Assembly: GCA_033064195.1 (NCBI GenBank)
Contig: JARBJD010000044.1
Span: 62,001 to 126,000 of the forward strand
Length of the DNA: 64,000 nucleotides
Origin: Blattamonas nauphoetae
Taxonomy: Eukaryota; Preaxostyla; Oxymonadida
Reading direction: 5' to 3'
The first letter of the stretch is position 1; every line of letters starts with the position of its first letter. Positions 1 to 12,597 of this stretch are shown piece by piece. Under the pieces are notes generated by a model. It was not told where the DNA came from. It saw nothing but the letters and a program-made list of their open reading frames with translations, and searched no databases. A program made the translations under genes and the position numbers.

Positions 1-74
1 CGGTGATCCGTTCTGTTTCACACATTCTGAGACTGAAAAATGAGTAATCATGTGAGATGATCCAAGCAAGAGAA

Positions 75-559
75 TTAATATCCACCAGTTTGCTCAACTG
101 AGGCATCGATCATATCTCCATCTTCCATATCCAACTGAAGAAAAGCGAAGACAGATGTTTAATAGGAAAGAATGTATTTGAAAAGAGATGAGGAGTACCT
201 TTTCTGGGGTATCAGTCGGTTTGAGTCTATTTCCGTCAAACCTGTGAAAAAATTGAGCGATGAAGAAATGAAGCCACAAAAAGATGGTCAAACATGAAAC
301 GAACAGAGGCTGGGATCAAATTCTCGCGGGTGCAATATGCGTCCATCAGCTTTTTGAGTGCAGTGTTCTTCTTGATTTTAAAGTATACCTCCTCTGAGAC
401 GAAGAAAAAAATGAAAATGAGATGAAAGGTGACGACGTGATGAATGACGTAATAGGGGAATGGTATAATTGAGAAAAATTGTAAACGACACATACCACCC
501 GTGGCGCTGCGGACTTTCACATTTAGATGGATACCTTTGTCGGTGGTTTGTTCAGACAT
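75..559 (-). CDS. SUMO: SUMO (small ubiquitin-like modifier)
   Basis: Ubiquitin-like modifier that is conjugated to lysines of target proteins, mainly nuclear. Four exons on the minus strand (559-496, 393-294, 241-199, 134-75) give 88 residues with consistent phases; introns are 102, 52 and 64 nt. The spliced protein shows the SUMO core in order: KGIHLNVKV strand, EEVYFKIKKNTALKKLMDAY, SVRFMFDGNRL, TPEK, LDMEDGDMIDA and the terminal QTGG. The diglycine is followed by a single Tyr, so a SENP/Ulp-type protease must remove one residue to mature it. Length and motif order match SUMO rather than ubiquitin or NEDD8. Its start codon lies 38 bp from the divergent Sly1 start, so the two genes must share promoter DNA. 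Confidence 0.93.
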
Positions 560-597
560 AATGTGCTATTGAGATTAAGGGAATCTCTTTAACCATC

Positions 598-2750
598 ATG
601 AATCTTTCCTCGCTCCGACAGAAACAATCAGGTATTGCCACAATTTCGACTTCTTACCAGGATCTTTCGTTCGTTTCCGTTTACATAGCTCAATTCAAAT
701 CGCTCATCAAATCGACACAACCTCCATCTACATCTTTTAAAAAGAATCCAAATAATCCTTATTCCATTTTAATATGTGATAAACATGCTAATAGAGTCAT
801 TGGACCACTGTTTACATCGGACCAGCTGTTAGAACTCGGAATTGTCTCCATTTTCCGAATTGATGCTGACAGAACACCACTACCTTCGTATACTGCAATC
901 TATTTTGTGACTCCAACTCTTGAAAATGTCGAGATCATTCAGAAAGTGTGCATAGCGATGTTTTACCGATTGATTATCATCACCATTCACTACATCAGGA
1001 CCTGTCGGAGCAACTCTATCTCTCAGCGAAAATTCACTTTTTGACCCCAACAGATGATGCTACTCTATCTCATTTTTCTCATCTAATAGCTAGTCATGGT
1101 CTTCAACCAAAAATCTTACAAGTCTGTAGAATTGTCATGTTTGTCATATCGATTGTGTCTTTAGGTTACAAACCAACACCTCAGTTTCATTTCATATGAT
1201 CGGAATTTGTTCACATTGAACATGAAAGATAGCGCACTCAATTTGTACAGTCCTTCTCTTGGTTTGCCAACTCACTTCAATGACAATTCCAGATCAAACG
1301 GGAAGACATGAATATCTTCAATCTGTTGCAACCTCCCTCATGGATGTTATTGCAACCCTTGGACAAAAGCCTGTTATTTGTTATCCCGATGGAGAAATTA
1401 CGTCGGAGTTTGGATTAATGATGAATACTCTCATTCAAAATGATCCGATTCTCCATACAAACACAGTAAGCCCATCAATACCGCCGTTACTCCTCATTTT
1501 TGATCGATCACTTGACTACTCATCAGCCATTGCGCACCCATGGAGCTATTTTGGACTCATCAACGAAATACTGCAACTACGTCCAGGTCGTGTTAGCTAC
1601 ACTCCAAATGAAGATGGCGGATCCAAACGTGACATTGATCTCAATTTAGATTCAGATTTTTTCTGGAACAAACACTATTGCGAAGATTTCGACAAGATCG
1701 CCGAGAAGATCGGAAATCTTGTCAACGACTATCGTTCTGAACGAAAGATCATCGGATCGAAATTAGGAGGAACGGATGACGCCAATGCAGAAAAAGAGTC
1801 CGAATCCAAAGTGATAGAAATGGACGTCTCTGCACTGAATCACGTCACGCCTCTAGCAGTATGTATATGTGTCGTTAACTTGCCCAGAATCTCAAAGATT
1901 TAGTTGATAATCACACAGGAATAGCAAAAGAAGTTTCACGCATTGTTGTGCAAAGATCAATCGACACTCTGTCAGTTCTCGAATCACAGATGATTCATCA
2001 ACACACCTTTGACAGTGAGGAAATCGCGACCCTTATCAACAAGATTTCTTCTGAAACAAGCGATGAAGATGAGAGTCGAAATTGGAGCAAGTGGGAGGAC
2101 ATCGTCAGGCTTGTTTGCATTGGTCTCCTCAATTGTGGGGGGCTGAGTGAGTTTGACTCCATCATTAATGACATTGAGAATGCCACAAATGAATTTTGGA
2201 CACCCATCTTCAATCATGTTAGACGGTTTTTCGATCGTTTCTTCATCACTCTCAGTCATGCTCGCCTCCAGCAAGTCCAACGAGTACGCCCATCTCCGAA
2301 GTCAAATGATGGAAAGCGTTTCTTCTCAACCCTCCGACTCAGGGTACTTCTTTTTCAACTTTCATCTTTTCAGAAAGAAGCATCGGAGCCGACCAAATCT
2401 CCCCTCATCGACCTCTTCCAAAATGTGACGAGCGGTCTTCAGCCGACACAGTGCACTCCGATCTTCTACAACACTCTGACTGTATTTCATTCTCTTTGTG
2501 CATTTGTGTAGAACGAGCCGCTCAATGATGGGACTGGACTCATTTTCAAAGATGTGATTGTCTTTGTTCTTGGTGGAGGAACTTCTGAAGACTATACCTC
2601 TCTTTCTCTTGCAGCTAATGTATCTTTTTTATTTTGTTCTATGTTTCTCAGCGATTGGAAAAGTCTATTGTCTTTGGGTGTCCTGAATTATTGACGAGTC
2701 GAGAATTCATTTCTCAGATTCGGAAAATGGAAACAATTGCGTCATCGTAA
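598..2750 (+). CDS. SCFD1: Sly1/SCFD1, Sec1/Munc18-family protein
   Basis: SM protein that binds the syntaxin-5-type SNARE and promotes ER-Golgi and intra-Golgi fusion. Eight exons (598-945, 999-1121, 1165-1261, 1293-1858, 1888-2343, 2374-2481, 2512-2619, 2652-2750) give 634 residues, close to the ~640 usual for Sly1. Visible family signatures are an N-terminal LRQKQ region, ILICDKHANRVIGPL, DRTPLPSYTAIYFV, ILIFDRS-like LLLIFDRSLDYSSA, DLNLDSDFFW, and VIVFVLGGG near the C-terminus. The DxYFV/VFVLGGG combination separates it from VPS33, VPS45 and Munc18. Introns are 53, 43, 31, 29, 30, 30 and 32 nt. The 30-nt intron at 2344-2373 is a multiple of three without a stop, so it could be retained; I call it an intron from size, GT..AG and its pyrimidine-rich end. 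Confidence 0.92.
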
Positions 2751-2849
2751 GAAATTTCTCTTCCGCCTTTTTCTCGAGACCCTCACATTCAATAAAATCT
2801 CCAAATTTCTCTGAAAGAGCTCAACAAACATTTATGATGGGTCGTTCAA

Positions 2850-5186
2850 ATGCAAGTTTCTTTTGAAGAAATAATCAATGGTTTTTTCGGAATTGGAAGT
2901 GACTATGTGGAGATGGTTCCGCTTTCAAATGGATTTCAGTTTCATATTTCGAATGGAATAAGCAATTTCTTCACTCAAAGTGACTTAGACACTCTCAACC
3001 GCCTATTGGTTCTTCCTTCCCAATATATCTGCCTTCAATCACTGTGCCAATCATATCGCTTACTTCCTTTTGAGAAGCAAAACGAATCATTTTCCCAATA
3101 CATTCAAACCTCATGTGTTACAATCATCACAGTTTATCTATTAAGCTATGAAATGGTTTCAGTTCCATATTTTCCTTTCCTATCATCTTGTTTTATCCTT
3201 TTTTGAATCTTTTTTCGCTATTAGAAACTTTACGACTTGTCGGAACAACTGTCTGTGAATCCGGCTAATCCCGTCCTAATCATTTCTCAAACACTTATGC
3301 CGTTCATCAACATCTTCTCGGCAGTATTGATGTTGCTTGACCATCCAAACCCTGTTGAAAATACAACATTCCACGATAAACAATCGTATTCATCAGAACA
3401 GAAGACGCTCGCACTTTCTGAAAGATGTGGAATCGACCATCTCTCCAAATTGTACACAAACTCATTACATGTTGTTGATCTAACTTTAAGTAATGTGGCA
3501 AAAGTCCTTTTTCACCCAGCACTCCGAATATTCCTTCATCACCTATTGACATGGTGCATGTACGGCTCACTCGAAACACCACAAAGTGACTTTTTTATAT
3601 ACGACACCCATTTGCTTGATTCTCCTTCCCAACAATACGAAGTCTTGTCATTCATCCACGATGAGCGGCAACGATTCTCGATTCAAACATCATCAATCCC
3701 GAACTTCTTTCCCACACAATTGACCGAAATCGTCCTTGATTGTGGCATTTTGGTTCGGGTCATCTTAATGACGCAAAATATTGCTCCAATTGAGCTTTCA
3801 GTAGCCACTGATGATTGGAATTTCGAAACACAATTTCAAAGACTTGGACTGAACTCTGAGATCTCATTGTCGTTGAAACAGTCCCTCTCCTCATATCTCG
3901 AGAAACAGATCCGTTCTTCTCATTTCTCATTGATTCCTCTCACAGACATCCTGAACTCCCTTCATGCCGCCCTCTCCCAGCATTGCTCGTATCTTCTCCT
4001 GAGCCGGCAACATCTTTCCATTGCTCTGACAGACTACACAGCTGCACTGTCTTCCGTTGCCCTCTTTAGTCAGAGCGATATTGTTGCTATTTTAGTCCGA
4101 GCTGTCGGAAATCAGCTGAAGTTTTTAACTCCTTCACAAATGTCGATTTCGAAGGCGTGGAGACAAACATTGAATGAATACACGCTTTTGAATGAGACGT
4201 CTGGATTGACGGATCGGGGTGACTCAGTGTGTGCTGCGTTTCAACTCTCGTTTGCCCCGCCACCGCCGTCCCTCGTGACGGTCCCTTTGCCTCAATCGCA
4301 CGTCGAACTCCTCAATTCATTCCACTTCTCGTTCAATCCGCCGTTTCCGTTCTCTCTCGTCTTCTCGAGCCACTCAATGCACTCCTACACAGCACTCTTC
4401 TCCTTCAATACATCTCTTCACATAATCGACAATCTTCTCAGATCGACCTGGATTGTGAACACAAAGCAGAAGCGTGCCTCACCATTCGTCGCTCCAAAGA
4501 GAGAACAAACTCAGATCAGAGGAGTCGAATCGACGCCTCTCGAACTATTAGTACATCTCAACCGAATTAGTTTTTCCTTGTTTGGCCAAACGCGTTCTGT
4601 CTTCCACCTGCTGATGACCTTTTTCTCCCAAAGCATCACTCAAAGTGCCTACTCTCTTTTCACAAGTACTCTTTCACGCATTGGGGCCGGAACAATTCCT
4701 TTCACACTTCGAAATACGTCGGCCCTCCACTCCGCGATCATGAATGAAATCACCCTTTTTCTGTGTTTTGGTCGTGGATCGCCCTCCCAGACGACCTCAA
4801 CTCTCCTCCAGAGCATCGTCTCCTTCGCGCAATGGATGGACATCCAGATGGACAGTATCGAACCCGAGTTGCAGCAAGAAAGAAGAAGACTTCATAAACA
4901 ACATCCACATTTGTCAGATGATGACTGTGACGAACTCGCTCAGAAATCAGTCCTCAACTCCAAAATACTCTACATCAGGGGAATGCAACGACAATTTTCT
5001 ATAAATGTTCGGAATTTTTGCACGGAAATGATGAAGATGGTAGAGATTCATGCAGATTGGCTTGATATTTCGGAAAGTGCACAAGATTTAGATCACAACT
5101 CTAGAAAAGACATGAAAAAACTGCGTTCTCAAAATATCGAACATCTACGTTACTTGATTTCATCATTAGTCGACTATGGTGCATAA
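2850..5186 (+). CDS. Gamma-tubulin complex component, GCP4-like
   Basis: GCP-family protein that builds the gamma-tubulin ring complex, which nucleates microtubules at centrosomes or basal bodies. Two exons (2850-3155, 3225-5186) around a 69-nt intron give 755 residues. The N-terminus EEIINGFFGIGSDYV followed by LNRLLVLPSQYICLQSL aligns best with the short N-terminus of GCP4. The C-terminal half has the gamma-tubulin-binding fold pattern: an ILNSLHAALSQH helix, then FHFSFNPPFPFSLVF, YTALFSFNTSLHIIDNLL and a Trp, equivalent to the family's W-P-L...YxxLFxxLL...W block. It is slightly longer than human GCP4 (~667), mainly through Ser/Thr-rich loops. GCP5 or GCP6 is less likely because the long N-terminal extension is missing. 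It starts 100 bp after Sly1 and ends 88 bp before WASHC4, all on the same strand. Confidence 0.75.
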
Positions 5187-5274
5187 TTTCTAAATTTTTA
5201 CCTTTCCATTGGCTCCATTTCGCGATTGACTCGACTGAGAACAGTTTTTTTTCAAAGAACGGGTTGATCATTCA

Positions 5275-8200
5275 ATGACCAACTACGGATACGATCCATT
5301 CAACGACGAGGTTGCAGGTGTGATTATACTGTCATTTTAATTCTCTTTTGTGCTAATCTTTGTCATATGATCCGCTATATCATCAGTTCCACCATCCGAA
5401 GCGTATCTCCAAAGTCTGCGGAACTTCAACAACACCTATAAAAATCAAATCAAAGATATCCAAGATAGAATCAATGTGAGTGCATGTGATGATTGGAATC
5501 TCCAGAATTGCCCATTCACAATCGAGACCAAGCCATACGAACAACTCAATGTTCTCAAAATGTTATCAGAAACAAGCAATGTATTCTTCGAAAAAGTCAT
5601 GAAAGTCTTGGTATCTCTCACACTTGAAACCCAGGAACTCGAAAATATTGTTTGAATCTCGGATTTTTTCATTCAACCTTCGTCACATTCCCACTGATCT
5701 CTAGGCACGTACCCAAATTTACCCGACTCTAATTGTGTACGGACATCAGGCGTCTCCCGATCAACCAAATGGGCCGTCACTCACACGACAACTTTCCAAT
5801 GAATCTGATATCGCCATTGACTTCGCAAATTTCCTTCCTGAACTTCTACAAATTCAATTCTTCATTCAACGACTGACAAATGTCAGTACAAACCTCTTTC
5901 GTCAGCTCGCATGTTTATATGACAACCAAGCGCCTCATTGCAAGGAATCATTCTCTCACGTCAACCTCAGCTCAGTGTGGAAAACACTCGAAAAATTGTG
6001 CATAATGATGGTCACAATTGATTCCATAATCGAATCAAACCAGAACATCATTGAAGGATTCCAAGTCTTCCAGAAAGTCACGAAAATCGTCTCGACAGAC
6101 CCAGCTCGCTTTGGAGTGGATGAAAAGAGTCTCAGGCCATTTGTGATGAACATGGAATTCTTAGAAGGAACTGTTCTCCAAAGTCGAATCTTCACCTCGT
6201 TTATCCGTCAGCCACTCCACATACAAGGCGTCGTCCCAGTTCTCCTAAATCCTGGGTTCTCAGAAGCGTTCCACAATGCACTCAAAACTCGAATTGAGGG
6301 ATTCCTTCAGCGTATCAATGGAGTTGATAAAAAGGAGATCGCGGCCACACTCTTCTCTCTTCCAAATCATCTTGACTCCGTGGAGACGACGCTTGTAGGA
6401 CTTGTATCTTTGATTGCAATGTATCCTCAAGTCTACCAAACAGATTTCCGAGATAAATCACTTTTCAAAGAGTTCTGGGAAGGACTCCGAAAAGTACCTG
6501 TTGTCCTTTTACAGACATCCAGAAGCACCATTCCTTTCTATCCTCACAAATTCCTTGTTGAAAAATACCCAGAATGTTTGTATCTTCTTCCCAAAAACAG
6601 TTACTCCCCAAAAACGATGCGGGCAGATGCAGTAGCATTCCTTCATGGAATGGATTCCACATTCGCCTCACGAGTCCTTATAACCACACTCCGAGCAAAT
6701 GTATGGGCTGTTGAAATGGAGAGCAGCCTTACATCAGCTGCAATTCTTGCTCAAAAAGCATCAACTGATGCTCAGCGTCAATCATTGAACGAAAAAGGAA
6801 TGAGTGGTGGTGATGACGAGGAACGTGAGTTCAATGCCAAATTCAACTCATTTCATCAAGAACCTACCCATTCTCCTGATGAAACCAAATCAGCTCAGGA
6901 TACCATCAAGCATCGCACAAAACTTATCCAACAAGGACTCAATCTCGCTTCTTCTCTCCAGCATCTTGTTACCTCGTACGTTTGTTTGTACGTCGCCCTC
7001 GGTGAATATTTCCCACAAAATCAACTCAAGAACATTCTTTATGCTGTCTCGACACTGAAAAACATCTTCGGGGCATTCTTCGTCAGAAGTTCTCAAATTG
7101 CATCGAGCATTGCCCCCATTGTCGAAATCCTGGGAATGGAAATCGGCATCCGACTGCAAGAAATTGGAGAACGAAATGGGTTGACCCCCTCGGCGCGTCT
7201 TAACCGTCTCAGAACTGACCAATTGTCAGCGTTGACCCTCGCTTTGAAGATGACACACTCTCCCATCACCAAAAACAAGATCCACTGTCTTGAGATTTTG
7301 GTAGATGTTTTGGGAGGGAAAAACTCGATCACTTTCAAAGATTATCATGGCCTCGACCTCACTCTGCGTCATATGAGGAACCTGACGGACCTCACCACAG
7401 CGATGGCGGTCTCAACTGACTGCTCTTTCCTGTATTATTTCCGCGAGCTGTATCCAGAATTCTTCAAACTCTTTTCGCAAAGTACATCTCTTGCTCCCAA
7501 CTTCAACACCTTTATCGTCGCCATCCACGATCCCCTCACTTTTATCCAAATCAACCCACGAGTTGTTGACACGTACGTGAAACTTGTGAAAGATTCCATG
7601 GATGATTGTCTCATCAAGCCGCTTTGCATGACAATCGAAACTCGACTTCGTGTCGATGTCCAATATACTCTCCATCCAATTTCTGCAGAATCTGCCATGC
7701 ATGCCCAAACATCAGCAGCCCTCTCAACTGCGAGTTCTTCTGTTCAGTCGGGGCCATCTCCTGATGATCGAATTCCTCTGATTTTCTGCTCAATGGCCCC
7801 ACTTCGGTTGTTTGGGGAGGTTCTCAGAGTTAAGCATCTCATCGAGAGTTATCTCTCTGCTACTTTCTACAACCTCACCACTCTTCATCTTTCGGACTGG
7901 AAAACTTACAATGAAATGTCATCACTCGCTCTACAAAAGTTCCAGCTTCATATCATGGACTCCCATCTCCCTACGCAGACCTTGGAACAAGGATTGGATG
8001 TCATCGAAGTCACCAGAAACTTACACTTCTTTGTTTCACGTTACAACTATTCCATGAACTCACAACTCTTCATCGAAAAACCGTCCACAAATAAAACAAT
8101 GAATTCGATGTCTGTTCGACACTTTGCCAATTCTATTCGAACGCACGGCACAGGAATTCTAAACACAACTGTGAACCTCGCTTATACTCTTCTCGCAAAA

Positions 8201-9067
8201 GATTTGGGAGTTTTCTGTCAATTCTTGCAAGATGAGCATATTAAATCGATGCTCGCCAGAGAATTCCGAAACTGGAAGAAGAACAAGGATGAATGGGGTG
8301 GACGCTATCCTTGGGAAAACGCTCAGAATCTTGTGAAGAACATCAGACGCCTTGGAGTCAGCGGTGAGGGTGTTACTTTCATTGAAGAATTCCGACAGCT
8401 TCTCACCAAAATCGGAAATGTCCTCGGTTTTATTCGAATGATGAGGTCAGGATCACAGAGATATTGCTCTGGAGCAATCAAATTCGTTCCAGATCTGAAT
8501 CATGTCGGCAGCTTCAAAGATTATGCAACACAAGACAAACTTTCATCGTTCACAACGCAATGTGCTGAATCCCTCGACTCAACACTCGGAAACCTCCTCA
8601 TGAACTTTGCTGAAGGAACAGACTTCTTCCAGCTCCTCCTCCAAGTCTTCAGAGAAAAAATGAAGGACGATGGAGTGGATGGAATGTATCTCCGAGCCTT
8701 CCCATTCATTATCCCTGCCGTCACTGTGATCTTTGTCGATTCAATGATTTCCCAGAAAGATTCTCTTTCAAAAAAGAGGCAAGGTGCAGGCTTCTGTGAT
8801 GATGGATTTGCCATCGGAATTGCCTTCATCCTTTCACTTCTGAAACAGAACGGCCCATGGAAGAGTCTCCACTGGTTTGATTCTGTCTATGCATATCTTG
8901 CCGAACAACGAGCTAGTGTCGAAAAACAACAACACAGCGGTCGTCGAACACAAGAAGATCTCCAAACTCTGAATATTACTCTCAAGAAAAATGAAGCCCA
9001 CGTCCACGAATTCACATTGTTGTCATATGCTTTCAGTGGTGCACGAGTTCTCTTCAGTGAACAATAG
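5275..9067 (+). CDS. WASHC4: WASH complex subunit 4 (SWIP)
   Basis: Scaffold subunit of the pentameric WASH complex, which activates Arp2/3 on endosomes for retromer-linked sorting. Four exons (5275-5317, 5387-5475, 5506-5649, 5705-9067; introns 69, 30 and 55 nt) give 1,212 residues, against ~1,170 in animals. The first three small exons supply the N-terminus (MTNYGYDPFNDEV...); the junction yields QIYPTLIVYGHQA, a WASH-4 N-domain pattern. Diagnostic middle and C-terminal blocks are LLQTSRSTIPFYPHKF, MRNLTDLTTAMAVSTDCSF, FYFREL-like LYYFRELYPEFF, TFIVAIHDPLTFIQINPRVV, KPLCMTIETRLRVD and GTDFFQLLLQVFREKMKDD. No other family has this run of motifs. The large last exon has no internal stop. The Ser/Gly/Asp-rich insert near genomic 6,790-6,900 is likely disordered. 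Confidence 0.93.
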
Positions 9068-9164
9068 CAAGAGCACTGTTAAATTTCATTTCACAGTCAA
9101 CTTGTTTCTTTTCTTATCCGATCTCTTAAAGAGCCCATTGACAACACCAATTAAATCGAGCCGG

Positions 9165-11128
9165 ATGAACACGAGATTAGCTGTAGATCAGAGATCAATT
9201 ATCTTAGAGCAAGTTCGAGCAACTATGAGAGAGAATCAGTTGGATTGGCTCCTAGTTCCGACGTCAGATTCACACAACAGGTGTTTTGTTATTCAGAATC
9301 ATTCTTTAGTGAATATCCTCCAAAAGCTGATAACAGGAGGGAATTCCTCACAGGATTTACTGGAAGTGCTGGCACAGCCATTGTTACCAAAGAAAATGCC
9401 TTCCTCGCCACTGATTCTCGATATTTTGTACAAGCAGAAAAAGAACTGAACTCCGAATGGACTCTCGTCAAAAATCCTTCTCTTGTGACATTTTTCACAG
9501 AGAACGTTCCAAAATTTCTCCCACAACGTATTGGTTACAACAGTCTCTTATTCTCAGAGCCAACTATCTCACAGTTGTCAAAGACCATAAAAACCATGAA
9601 ATATCCAGATAATAAGACTCCGGATACTACTCCTCTTATGGTTGGTCTTGAATCTGATATAATTGATCCAATTTGGCAGCGATACAACAGACCTCCCTAT
9701 CCAAACTCAGAACTGTTTGAATATGATACAAAATATACTGGAGAAACTCGATGTGATCGGATACACCGATTTTTGAGGATGTGTCTCACGGCAGCCAATG
9801 ATGATGTTCGGGAAAAGACTGGGCAAAAAGATCTTGTTCTTGTCACTGATCTCACTGATATTGCCTACCTCCTCAATCTCCGTGGAAATGATGTTGACTT
9901 TGTTCCTGTTTTCCGGAGTTATTTTCTACTCACTTGTAACTTTCCGTCTTCCATCGACTCTGATTCATCACATGACATGAAGGAATGGTGTACTCCATAT
10001 CTCTTTACAGATTGCATCGTTCCGGAAATTCTTAAAGAACAGTTGCAGACTGAGATCAATCTTCAACTCAGACCATACTCTTCATTTTTTGACTCTCTTC
10101 GAAGTGAAATCTCTTCGGACTCCGTCGTTTTCTATTCGCACGATGAAGTGAGTGTCGGAATTTCTCAAATCATCCTTTCGCATTCGTCTCCTCGTGTGGA
10201 TATCAGTCCTGTTGTGAATTCAATGAAGGCAGTCAAGAATTCAACAGAAATCGAGCAAATGAAAGCCATCCATCTTCTGGACAGCGTTTCGTTGATTCGT
10301 TTTCACTACCACATTTCGCATCTTCCCACTGATCAGACTCATACTGAGGTCTCTCTTAGCCATGACCTACATCGAATCCGAATGGAAGGTTCTCCGGACA
10401 GATATCAGGGGCCGTCGTTCTCTCCCATCATTGCTGTCGACGAAAACGCCGCAATCGTTCACTACCATCCTGGAGCCAACAAGAATCCTAAACAAGTGAC
10501 AGGCCAGTCCATGCTATTGATGGACACGGGTGGACATTACTTGGGCGGCACAACTGATGTCACGAGAACGGTCCATCTCGGGAAACCATCGGAGAAACAG
10601 AAACAGATCTATACTCAAGTCCTCCGGTCTCATCTCGCCCTGATGCTCATGAAGTTTGAACTTTTGTCAACTGGTAAGACTCCTCTTGCATCGAGTCTCT
10701 CGGCAATATCGCTCAATGAACTGTGGAAGCTTGGATATGCACAGCCTCATGGAATCGGGCATGGCGTGTCAAACTACCTCTCGGTGCATGAGTATCCGTC
10801 TTTCTCGACGCCTCAGTCGCTGCCACTCGACTGCTTCATCACAGATGAACCCGGGATCTACGTCAAGGATGAATTTGGGGTTCGAATCGAATCACTGCTC
10901 CATGTCTGTGAAATTGAAGGTTATGGAGTCGATCCTTCAAAGAAATTCGGTCACTTTCAGACCATGACATACGTCCCGTACGATCGTAAACTCATTTCCA
11001 AAGAGCAGTTGGATCCGGATATGATCAAGTGGATTGATTTCTTCCATCAACAATGTTTTGATCTCTCTCAAGAGCACCTCACCGACGCTGAACGGGATTG
11101 GCTGAGAGAAGAAACAAAACCACTCTGA
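9165..11128 (+). CDS. XPNPEP1: Xaa-Pro aminopeptidase (aminopeptidase P, M24B)
   Basis: Dinuclear metal exopeptidase that removes an N-terminal residue preceding proline; cytosolic in most eukaryotes. Exons 9165-9280 and 9310-11128 flank a 29-nt intron (GT at 9281, AG at 9309). Splicing restores the N-terminal creatinase motif LVPTSDSHNSEYP...REFLTGFTGSAGTA, giving 644 residues (human XPNPEP1 is 623). The catalytic domain shows all metal ligands: Asp in LLMDTGGHY, Asp in GGTTDVTRT, His in HGIGHGV, Glu in DEPGIY and Glu in VRIESL, plus the VHEYP substrate site. The start at 9165 is the only ATG giving the expected N-terminus. It begins 97 bp after WASHC4. Confidence 0.94.
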
Positions 11129-11292
11129 ATTACCAATTCACATTTCTTTATTTCATCTTTGTCTACTTCATTCAATCGATTGAGTTGTTTCGAAGGTTGT
11201 GGAAACACATGAATTGCTCTGGCTGGGAGCCATGTGAGCAATGAAGAGCGTTGTCCGATGAAAAAGAGTTAAGAAATAATCGCGTCCTCATT

Positions 11293-12355
11293 TCATCCTT
11301 CTTCCGAGCTCGTCTCTGAGCTTGGAAACACACTCGTGTGGGGGAGAGTGTAGGCTGAGAAAGCTTTCTGAACTTTGGCAGTCAGCGATAATGGTCTTGA
11401 ATGATACGCTGGAGAAGTTGAGGTGTGTGATTGAGAATAGTGATCCGGGTCATCCTGGTCTTCAATTGGTTCCACCTCAAAGATCTCTTCTGTGACTTGT
11501 TCGGTCTGATGACTCGGATGATCGTTACTTTGTTGTCCTTCCGCGTAATCAGAAGCTACTGCCCCGTTTTGTTCTGATGGAATGTATGTTTGTTGTGTGA
11601 TGTGACTTTCGAGTCGTTTTACGACTTCAAACATTCGATGGAGCATTGATTCGAGCGAGGAGACCTGTTCGACGACATTCTGAAAAGAATAACTCAATAA
11701 AAGGGGAAACATCTACTCGACTTTCCGTGTGGCGAATCTGTTCTCGAAGTTGTGGGACGATGGTGTCCTTCAGTTCATGGTATTCACGATCTTCTTCAAT
11801 TGTTCTCATCTTGAAAAGAGGAGATGATATCTCTTCCTTCAGTGGTGAATTTTGTGTACGACTTTTCGAGATATGATCATAACTTGATTTTTGTTCTCGG
11901 GATTTTCGTGCTGATGGTGTGTGAGGGGATGTTTGTGGACGAAATGATTCTGGCTCGGGATAAAACGGCTCGGCCTTTGAAATGTACTGCTTAACATGTG
12001 ACCGATGTGGTGATTGACGGAGACGTGGTTGAAGTTCCAGTTTTTGAGGGACAAGAATTTGTTGCTGTTGTTGACAAAAGTTCAGAAGAGCGAGGAGTAT
12101 ATCAAGCTTTGTTTCGATGTACTGAGATGAAAGCAGAAATTTTTCAGATGAAATCTTGGGGAAGTATTGGAATTCTGTTCGGAGAATGCGATAGATGGCG
12201 AGGATAAACTCACTATCATTCAGGAAGCGAAGATTGTATCCTCTTTCAGTAATCCATCGTTGCATCTCCATCGTGAAGGAAACAGCAAACCCGCAAATTT
12301 CGAGAAGGGTAATGGGATTTGCGTTCTCAAGACTGAAGGAATGACATACAAACAA
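11293..12355 (-). CDS. CEP44: Centrosomal protein CEP44-like (5' end unresolved)
   Basis: CEP44 links the centriole wall to the centrosome and binds microtubules through its N-terminal domain. The conserved block reads RGYNLRFLNDSEFILAIYRI, then LRTEFQYFPKISSEKFLLSS and ETKLDILLALLNFC, which matches the CEP44 N-domain (NDLRF..A.YK.LRD.F.Y.P.LTK.QF....E.K...V.DI...). A 37-nt intron (11680-11716) joins HTESR to NVVEQVSSLES, continuing a coiled coil (MRTIEEDREYHELKD..., LHRMFEVVKRLESHI), followed by an acidic Ser/Thr-rich tail. Coordinates give the visible frame. There is no ATG upstream of the domain in this exon, so at least one 5' exon must lie upstream, perhaps near 12,400-12,450; I could not place its junction in phase. 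Confidence 0.7.
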
Positions 12356-12597
12356 AAACCAACTCTTGAAGAGAGATGTCTTTCTTACATTTCATCTTAC
12401 GTAATTCTTGTTTGATTTTTGTCGCTTTTGCAGTTACTGAAAAGGTCATTTTCGGTTTTAATTTCTGTGTAATTCAAAAGAGTCCCCTTTATTTTTTTGA
12501 CCGATCGTGAAGATGGAAGAGTAGATCATGAGGTGCTAGAACACAGAAGGTTTGGTAAACATGAGGAAAAACCAGCGATTCTCACCCCATCTCCCTC

